Origin: Micromonosporaceae bacterium
GTDB lineage: Bacteria; Actinomycetota; Actinomycetes; Mycobacteriales; Micromonosporaceae
Length of the DNA: 10,654 nucleotides
Assembly (NCBI GenBank): GCA_019690055.1
Contig: JADGGF010000115.1
Location: 1-10,654 of the forward strand
Direction: 5' to 3'
Made by a program: the position numbers and the translations under genes
Part shown: piece after piece, positions 6,161 to 10,654 of the stretch
Layout of the letters: each line of letters opens with the position of its first letter
How positions within the stretch are numbered: position 1 is the first letter of the stretch
Notes under the pieces: generated by a model
What the model was told of the DNA's origin: nothing
The model's database searches: none
Seen by the model: the letters and a program-made list of their open reading frames with translations, nothing else

Positions 6161-6957
6161 CACCGCTTGTCCAGCTCATCGGCCTGACCAAGACACTGCG
6201 CGGGCAGGAGCAGCCCCGGCCGATCCTCACCGGCGTGGATTTCACGCTCCACAGTGGTGAGAGCGTGGCGATCCTCGGCCGGTCAGGCTCGGGCAAGAGC
6301 ACGTTGCTCAGCCTGATCGGGCTCTTCGACCGGCCCGACGGCGGACAGTACCTTTTGGACGGTCAGGACATCACGCGGATCTCCGACGGCAAGGCCGCCG
6401 CCCTGCGCAGCGCCCAGTTCGGCTTCGTGTTCCAGCGCTTCTTCCTGCTCAAGCACCTCACCGCGGCGCAGAACGTCGCCATGGCGCTGGTGAACGGGCA
6501 GGGCTGGCTGCCGCGCCGCCAGCGTCGGGAGAAGGTGCTCGCCGCCCTCGACCAAGTCGGCATCGCCCACCTGGCCAAGCACCGGCCGGCCCGCCTCTCC
6601 GGCGGCGAGCAGCAACGGGTGGCGATCGCCCGTGCGTTGGTGCGTGAGCCGCGCATCATCTTGGCCGACGAGCCCACCGGCGCCCTGGACACCGAGACGG
6701 GCAACCTGGTCGTCGACGCCCTGCGCGCCACCACCGAGCGCGGCTGCGCCCTCGTGCTGGTCACCCACGACGCCGACCACGCGGCGCGCATGGGACGGGT
6801 CATGCGGTTGCGGGATGGCGTGCTGCACCCGGAGGGGGTGAACGCTCCGTTCGGCGGGGCGGCCGAGTGGGCCGGCCTGCCGTCGGACCAGGCCGGAGGA
6901 TCGTCGCACGAGCCGCGGCACGCGCGGCCGGCCGAGAGCGAGGGGGTTCGGGCGTGA
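6157..6957 (+). CDS. MacB/LolD-type ABC transporter ATPase
   Basis: This 266-residue nucleotide-binding subunit has every motif: Walker A GRSGSGKST at 41-49, Q-loop Gln93 in FVFQR, signature LSGGEQQR at 147-154, Walker B ILADEP at 168-173, and switch His204 in VTHD. The spacing and the GALD-T-E-T-G sequence after Walker B are typical of the LolD/MacB/FtsE class, which drives FtsX-fold permeases. The last 40 or so residues, after GVLHPEG, are a polar extension of low conservation. ATG 6157 overlaps the lipoprotein stop (ATGA), and the stop overlaps the permease start (GTGA). It hydrolyses ATP on the cytosolic face of the complex formed with the two flanking gene products. The substrate is unknown. 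Confidence 0.95.
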   Translation: MTPLVQLIGLTKTLRGQEQPRPILTGVDFTLHSGESVAILGRSGSGKSTLLSLIGLFDRPDGGQYLLDGQDITRISDGKAAALRSAQFGFVFQRFFLLKHLTAAQNVAMALVNGQGWLPRRQRREKVLAALDQVGIAHLAKHRPARLSGGEQQRVAIARALVREPRIILADEPTGALDTETGNLVVDALRATTERGCALVLVTHDADHAARMGRVMRLRDGVLHPEGVNAPFGGAAEWAGLPSDQAGGSSHEPRHARPAESEGVRA

Positions 6958-8288
6958 TCCGTCTGTCCGGGCGGTTGCGTTCCGCGGTGATCATCGGTCT
7001 GCAAGGCATCCGGGCCCGCAAAACCCGCACCCTGCTGTCGATGATCAGCCTGTTCCTCGGCGTGCTGTCGGTGACCGTCGTGCAAGCCGCGTCGCAGATG
7101 GCCCAGCGAGCGGCGCTGGCCGACGTCGAGCTCATCGAGGGCATCGATGGAACGCTCTACATGAGCGTCGAGGGGACGCCGGAGGCGACCAACGCGACGC
7201 TCCGGTCGCTGGAGGGCCGGTCGGACGCGACGGCGATCACGCAGTTCCCCGCGATCATCGGGGAGCCGAACGTCCGGCCGGTGAACGAGGGCGGTTCCCC
7301 CTTTGACGAGCAGTGGGGTGGCTGGGGCTGGAGCGGCGGCTCGGTCCGGATCGAGTGCGATCCGACCGGCTACTGCTACGAGGTCATCGACGAGCAGTAC
7401 CTGCAGACGCCCATCGGGGCGGCGATCGAGCTGCGCGTGGTCGGAATGAGCGCGGACATCCGGCAGTTCCGGCCGTTCCGGCTGGTCGCGGGACAATGGC
7501 TCGACTTCTCGACCGATCCCTCCTACTCACCCGGCCTGGTGCTCAACCGGGAGGCGGCCAAGGGCTTCGAGATGTACCGGGTCCCGGCCGAGATGCGGAT
7601 CATGGGTGCGTCCGACAACCCGACGCCCCGCATTCTGGGCGTGGTCGAGGACGGGCAGCGCATACCAATGGCGTACGGCCGGTTGGACGAGCTGCTCAAC
7701 TGGGTGAACGTTGGCGCTGGGCCGGATCCCTACTATGGCGGTATCGGTCTGGAGGTTCTCGTCGCGCCTGACGCCACCGAGACACTGCAGGTCCTGCGGG
7801 CCAACCTCGCGGCCGCCGGTATCGGAGAGGACCGCCTCTACGTTCGGATCATCGACAGCCGTCGGCAGGTGGAGCAGGTGATGCTCATCCTGCGGGTGGT
7901 CTTCTTCGGCATGGCCGGGCTGGTGCTGCTCATCGGCGTGGCCGGCATTCTCAACGTCACCCTCGCCACCGTGGGCGAACGGGTGGAGGAGTTCGCGTTG
8001 CGACGAGCCGTCGGCACACCCCGGATGCTGTTGGCTGGCATCGTGCTCGCCGAGACGATGATCACCGGCCTGTTCACGGCCGCGGCAGCGATCGGCTTCG
8101 CGGCCCTCGTGTTCAAGGTCGCCGGACCCATCCTGGCCGAGGTCCACTACTCGCTCGCGGCTGGCTCGTTCCCGTGGGAGGCGGCGCTCGCCGGCATCAT
8201 CGCGGGCCTGTTCGCTGGTCTCCTCGGTGGACTGATCCCCGCCGTCCGGGCGGCCCGCATCCCCATCGCCTCGGTCATGCGCGCCTGA
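6954..8288 (+). CDS. MacB-type FtsX-fold ABC permease
   Basis: This 444-residue permease has the type VII topology. An N-terminal helix at about 26-46 is followed by a large extracytoplasmic domain (about 47-308, MacB periplasmic-core-like), then three helices at about 312-336, 358-388 and 410-432. The GERVEEFALRRAVGTPR segment after helix 2 is the FtsX cytosolic coupling motif (compare R.R.EI..RRA.GA in MacB). The external domain has Cys135 and Cys141, likely a disulfide, and a Trp/Gly patch (W121, W124, W126). GTG 6954 is preferred over the longer open frame from 6867 because it overlaps the ATPase stop as GTGA and has AGGGGG about 8 bases upstream. It would export a substrate or transmit ATP-driven motion to the adaptor lipoprotein. 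This is the last gene of the operon. Confidence 0.93.
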   Translation: MIRLSGRLRSAVIIGLQGIRARKTRTLLSMISLFLGVLSVTVVQAASQMAQRAALADVELIEGIDGTLYMSVEGTPEATNATLRSLEGRSDATAITQFPAIIGEPNVRPVNEGGSPFDEQWGGWGWSGGSVRIECDPTGYCYEVIDEQYLQTPIGAAIELRVVGMSADIRQFRPFRLVAGQWLDFSTDPSYSPGLVLNREAAKGFEMYRVPAEMRIMGASDNPTPRILGVVEDGQRIPMAYGRLDELLNWVNVGAGPDPYYGGIGLEVLVAPDATETLQVLRANLAAAGIGEDRLYVRIIDSRRQVEQVMLILRVVFFGMAGLVLLIGVAGILNVTLATVGERVEEFALRRAVGTPRMLLAGIVLAETMITGLFTAAAAIGFAALVFKVAGPILAEVHYSLAAGSFPWEAALAGIIAGLFAGLLGGLIPAVRAARIPIASVMRA

Positions 8289-8323
8289 CCGAGCGCCCGC
8301 CGCGGTGGCCGCGCCGGAGAATC

Positions 8324-8358
8324 GCGGGGCGGCCGGCGGGCCGACGGCGGCCCCCCGC
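8324..8358 (+). terminator. GC-rich hairpin after the ABC operon
   Basis: GCGGGG-C-GGCCG (8324-8335) pairs with CGGCCCCCCGC (8348-8358), giving 11 bp with a single bulged C and a 12-base loop. It lies 36 bp after the permease stop and 40 bp before the regulator start. No T-run follows. It is a plausible intrinsic terminator of the actinobacterial I-shaped type. Confidence 0.5.
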
Positions 8359-8397
8359 CGCCGAACGCCGGACAACGGCCCGTGGTTTGCTTGTTCC

Positions 8398-8973
8398 GTG
8401 ACGTCGGAGCGGACCAGGATCACCGACGCGGCCGTGATGCGCGCGCTCGCGCACCCGGTGCGGCTCGAGCTGCTGGATCATTTGTCGAACGTGCCGGGTG
8501 GGGCGACCGCCACCGAGTGCGCCGCGGTCGTGGGCCTCAGCCCGAGCGCGACCAGCTACCACCTGCGGGCGCTGGCGAAGGTCGGCATGATCCACGAGGC
8601 CCCGGGGCGGGGTGACGCGCGGGAACGGCTCTGGCGCGCGACCCACGACAGGTACGAGATCAGCAACGAGCCGGGCGCGAGCGACGAGGATGTCGCGGCG
8701 GAGATGGCTCTCGTCGAGACCGTCCTCGCTCGCCAGAACGACCGGGTGCGCCGGTTTCTGGCCGGCGCCCGCGTAGGGTCACGAGAGTGGTACGAGGCGG
8801 CCGTGATCTCCGAGAGCGTGTTGGCCGTCACGCCGCGCGAGCTCAAGCGTCTCGTTGAGCAGATCGACGATCTTATCGGACCGTTCAAGAAGCGCAATCG
8901 GGGCCGCTCACCGCGTTCGGCCCGCACGGTGTCATTCCAGCTGCGCGCCGTACCGATCGACGATCAGGAGTAG
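8398..8973 (+). CDS. ArsR-like winged-helix transcriptional regulator
   Basis: This is a 191-residue DNA-binding protein. Residues 10-85 form an ArsR/HTH_20-type winged helix: VMRALAHPVRLELLDHL is helix 1, TATECAAVVGLSPSATSYHLRAL (37-59) is the helix-turn-helix, and the wing follows to about 80. Helices at about 94-165 probably dimerise or bind ligand. There is no Cys pair of the metal-sensing type, only Cys41 inside the HTH, so an organic ligand is more likely than a metal. GTG 8398 gives the standard ArsR N-terminus; the frame is open to 8305 but that extension is Ala/Pro/Arg filler. A weak TTTGCT lies 6 bases upstream of the GTG, the same spacing as the two TAGnGT elements in this window. 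The next gene on the same strand is an efflux pump, its presumed target. Confidence 0.9.
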   Translation: MTSERTRITDAAVMRALAHPVRLELLDHLSNVPGGATATECAAVVGLSPSATSYHLRALAKVGMIHEAPGRGDARERLWRATHDRYEISNEPGASDEDVAAEMALVETVLARQNDRVRRFLAGARVGSREWYEAAVISESVLAVTPRELKRLVEQIDDLIGPFKKRNRGRSPRSARTVSFQLRAVPIDDQE

Positions 8974-8993
8974 CGACGCCGGCGTTCGCGTCG
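8974..8993 (+). terminator. Short hairpin after the regulator gene
   Basis: CGACGC (8974-8979) pairs with GCGTCG (8988-8993) around an 8-base loop, starting right at the regulator stop codon. Six base pairs and no T-run make this weak. It might reduce read-through into the transporter gene. Confidence 0.25.
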
Positions 8994-9022
8994 GCGCGGT
9001 CGGGCTTCGCCGAGGCAACGGC

Positions 9023-9052
9023 TTGCGCCCAGGAAGATGTGAAGGGAATACT
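9023..9052 (+). promoter_or_regulatory. Candidate promoter of the MFS gene
   Basis: TTGCGC (9023-9028) and AATACT (9047-9052) are 18 bp apart. The -10 ends 7 bases before the ATG at 9060, which would give a leaderless message like those at 1506 and 10396. If so, the 36-bp dyad at 9037-9072 covers the -10 and the start, the expected place for repression. Confidence 0.35.
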
Positions 9053-9072
9053 GCGAAGCATGTCCTTCATAT
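9037..9072. promoter_or_regulatory. 36-bp imperfect dyad, candidate operator
   Basis: The left half ATGTGAAGGGAATACTGC pairs with the right half about a centre between 9054 and 9055, with 13 of 18 positions symmetric (pattern ATnTGAAGGnnATnCTnC). The outer TGAAGG...CCTTCA arms are perfect. It overlaps the possible -10 and both candidate starts of the MFS gene, and lies 63 bp after the ArsR-like gene. Binding by that regulator is the natural inference. Confidence 0.55.
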
Positions 9073-10352
9073 CTGGGCGTTCCCGGTGGACCGACGTCGC
9101 GGTCATCTCGGCCGCCCAGCTCGTGGGCGCGCTGTGCCTCCTCCTGGTGATGACGACCCAGATCCTGGCGTTCGAGCAGCGTGGCGCCGCGGGCGTCGAG
9201 GTCGCCGCGCTGGTCGTCTGTGAATCGCTGCCGATGGTGCTGCTCGGCAAGCCGATCGGCCGGCTGGTCGACCGGGTGGACAGCCGGGTGCTGCTCGTGG
9301 GCTCCGGCCTCGTGCAGGCGCTGACCTGCCTGGTACTGGCCGAGGCGGTGAGCCTGCCCCCGGTGCTGGGCACGGTGTTCCTGCTCGCGGTGGCCGGTGC
9401 CGTGTCAATGCCGACACGGCAGGCGCTGCTACCGGCGATGGTGCACCGGGACGACCTGCCCCGGGCGGCCGCGATCGGACAGACGGCCAGCTCGCTGGGC
9501 ATGATGATCGGCCCGGCGCTGGCCGGCGTTCTGGTCGGCACGGTTGGTCCACAGTCGACGGTCAGGGTCGGGGCGGTCGGGTTCCTCGTCACCGTGGTGG
9601 CCGCCGCCGCGATACGCACCCGCCGGGGTGGCCGCACGGTTACGGCCGGGACCGCCGAGCGCGGGACCGCGGCCGAGGGGACGACCGGGGGCACCGACCA
9701 CGGCTGGTCGCTGCGGCGGGATCCGTTGCTGCGGGCATGCGCGTGGAGCCTGGCCGCCGTCATCGCCAGCGCCGCAATGGTGAACGTGGCCCTCGTGTTC
9801 TTCGTCGTGGGCACGTTGGGCAGCTCGCCGCAGGCGTACGGCCTCATCGATGCGATGTGGATGGTCGGTCTGCTGTTCGGCTCGTGGCTGGGCGGCCTGG
9901 CCGTGCGGCCACGGACCCCGGATGCCACCATCGGCCGTGCGCTGGTGTTCGCGGTGGGGCTGGACTGCCTGGCGTTGATCGCTACCGCGACCGCTCAGAG
10001 CCCGTGGTGGATCGTGCCGTGCTACCTGCTGGGCGGTGTGGGCAACGGCTTGGTGCAGGTACTCCTCACTACGCTGGTCGGCCGTCGGGCGCCCAGTGAA
10101 GCGCGGGGCCGGGCCAGCACGGCGGTCGCGGTACGGCTGCAGGGCGCGATGCTGCTCGGGTTCGTCGCGGGTGGTCTGCTGCTCGCCGCGGCGTCACCGC
10201 GGTGGATCGTCCTGGGGTCCGGCGTGCTCGGCCTGCTCACCGCGCTTGCGCTGCTGCCGCTGGTTGTCCGGGCTGGCACCGCCGCGACAGCGGCCACCGA
10301 CCGGCCTGAGACCGCCGACCGTACGGCCGGGTCGCCCGCCCACTCCGCCTGA
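9060..10352 (+). CDS. MFS transporter, DHA3-like drug-efflux type
   Basis: This is a 430-residue integral membrane protein of the major facilitator superfamily with about 12 hydrophobic helices. A degenerate motif A, GKPIGRLVDRVDSR, lies between helices 2 and 3. SMPTRQALLPAMV followed by A.IGQTASSLGMMIGPALAG matches the helix 4-5 region (motif C-like) of MFS_3/DHA3 exporters such as MefA. A Thr/Gly-rich cytosolic loop at about 183-212 separates the two halves. It probably exports a hydrophobic compound by proton antiport; the substrate is unknown. The start is uncertain. ATG 9060 fits a leaderless transcript from AATACT, while GTG 9039, seven codons upstream, has AGGAAG close by and would add MKGILRS. 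The gene follows the ArsR-like regulator, which suggests ligand-induced efflux. Confidence 0.9.
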   Translation: MSFISGRSRWTDVAVISAAQLVGALCLLLVMTTQILAFEQRGAAGVEVAALVVCESLPMVLLGKPIGRLVDRVDSRVLLVGSGLVQALTCLVLAEAVSLPPVLGTVFLLAVAGAVSMPTRQALLPAMVHRDDLPRAAAIGQTASSLGMMIGPALAGVLVGTVGPQSTVRVGAVGFLVTVVAAAAIRTRRGGRTVTAGTAERGTAAEGTTGGTDHGWSLRRDPLLRACAWSLAAVIASAAMVNVALVFFVVGTLGSSPQAYGLIDAMWMVGLLFGSWLGGLAVRPRTPDATIGRALVFAVGLDCLALIATATAQSPWWIVPCYLLGGVGNGLVQVLLTTLVGRRAPSEARGRASTAVAVRLQGAMLLGFVAGGLLLAAASPRWIVLGSGVLGLLTALALLPLVVRAGTAATAATDRPETADRTAGSPAHSA

Positions 10353-10356
10353 CCAC

Positions 10357-10381
10357 CCGGCCTGACCGGCCGACCGGCCTG
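10357..10381 (+). repeat. Three tandem CCGGCC(T)GA units
   Basis: CCGGCCTGA, CCGGCCGA and CCGGCCTG follow each other at 10357, 10366 and 10374 in the 43-bp gap between the MFS gene and the small membrane gene. The unit overlaps the possible -35 CTGACC (10362-10367) of the latter. Confidence 0.4.
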
Positions 10382-10383
10382 CA

Positions 10384-10395
10384 TAGGGTGAGCGT
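10384..10395 (+). promoter_or_regulatory. -10 element TAGGGT of a leaderless gene
   Basis: TAGGGT (10384-10389) ends 6 bases before GTG 10396, the same geometry as at 1494-1506. CTGACC at 10362-10367, 16 bp upstream, is one base from TTGACC and could be the -35. No Shine-Dalgarno sequence is evident. Confidence 0.55.
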
Positions 10396-10629
10396 GTGGG
10401 CGATCGTGACCACATCCGGTGGGACGACTGGGACGAGAGGACGGGCCCCGAGAACGGTCAGGGCGAGCACGAATGGGACCCCGAGGACCTCGTCCGGGCG
10501 CCCACTCCTGGCGGCACAAAGACGACCGCGCTGGTGATGCTGGCGGTCTTCCTCGCCACGATCGTGCTCTGTTGCGTCGCGGCGGGGGAAGCTGGCCAGT
10601 TGCTCTGGCTCGAGCTTCCCCCGCCGTGA
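10396..10629 (+). CDS. Small single-pass membrane protein, unknown function
   Basis: This 77-residue protein is not recognised. The N-terminal 40 residues are polar and acidic (DDWDERTGPENG, EWDPEDL) and probably cytosolic. They are followed by one hydrophobic helix at about 43-64 (TTALVMLAVFLATIVLCCVAA) and a short tail ending in PPP. The Cys-Cys pair at 59-60 sits in the membrane, but there is no lipobox and no cleavable signal. A perfect -10 six bases before the GTG supports it as a real, independently transcribed gene. The gene ends 25 bp before the window edge. Confidence 0.75.
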   Translation: MGDRDHIRWDDWDERTGPENGQGEHEWDPEDLVRAPTPGGTKTTALVMLAVFLATIVLCCVAAGEAGQLLWLELPPP

Positions 10630-10654
10630 CCGGCCATCCTGGGCGGGCCGGGGC

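Noticed and set aside
6867..6953. Upstream extension of the permease gene
   Set aside because: It would overlap the ATPase gene by about 90 bp with Arg/Ala/Gly filler; GTG 6954 gives the usual GTGA overlap and ribosome site.
8305..8397. Upstream extension of the regulator gene
   Set aside because: It adds low-complexity residues across the GC-rich hairpin; GTG 8398 gives the standard family N-terminus.
8885..9931. 348-codon minus-strand frame opposite the MFS gene
   Set aside because: It is antisense to a clear transporter, Ser/Thr/Arg/Pro-rich and without motifs. Its MKDMLRSIPF resembles the MFS start only because of the 36-bp dyad.
1..10654. CRISPR array, tRNA/rRNA, insertion sequence or prophage
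   Set aside because: I found no regularly spaced repeats, cloverleaf-type sequence, transposase or integrase motif, or terminal inverted repeats.

Overview
The window is very GC-rich. Most reliable starts are GTG, genes are tightly packed with GTGA/ATGA overlaps, and two genes appear to be leaderless. This fits a high-GC actinobacterium, plausibly of the Micromonosporaceae, although the genus is an inference from style and protein families. I see no tRNA, rRNA, CRISPR array, transposase or phage gene; it looks like chromosomal gene content.

Layout. (1) On the minus strand, 25-1347 encodes a six-helix membrane protein with a cytosolic PH-like domain; its function is unknown. (2) Divergently, 1506-4927 is a two-gene operon: a MoxR/magnesium-chelatase-I-type AAA+ ATPase followed 2 bp later by a large helical protein with a C-terminal VWA (MIDAS) domain. 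The architecture recalls RavA-ViaA and ChlI-ChlD pairs, but the substrate is unknown. (3) 4928-5140 is a dense regulatory region with a bulged hairpin, three CGTACGG boxes, a perfect 20-bp palindrome, and direct and inverted GGTGCAT repeats. (4) 5141-8288 is a translationally coupled MacA/MacB-type ABC operon: lipoprotein adaptor, LolD/MacB-like ATPase, FtsX-fold permease. (5) A GC-rich hairpin separates it from 8398-10352, an ArsR-like winged-helix regulator followed by an MFS (DHA3-like) drug-efflux-type transporter. A 36-bp imperfect dyad covers the -10 and start region of the transporter. (6) At 10396-10629 a leaderless 77-aa single-pass membrane protein closes the window.

How the parts work together. 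The AAA+/VWA pair probably acts as one cytosolic remodelling machine. The three ABC genes should form one tripartite-like exporter or mechanotransmission complex without an outer-membrane channel. The regulator-transporter pair is likely a ligand-responsive efflux unit in which the dyad at 9037-9072 is the candidate operator. No wholly new system can be claimed from sequence alone. The most interesting items are the regulatory DNA upstream of the ABC operon, the dyad over the MFS start, and the AAA+/VWA pair next to a PH-membrane protein.
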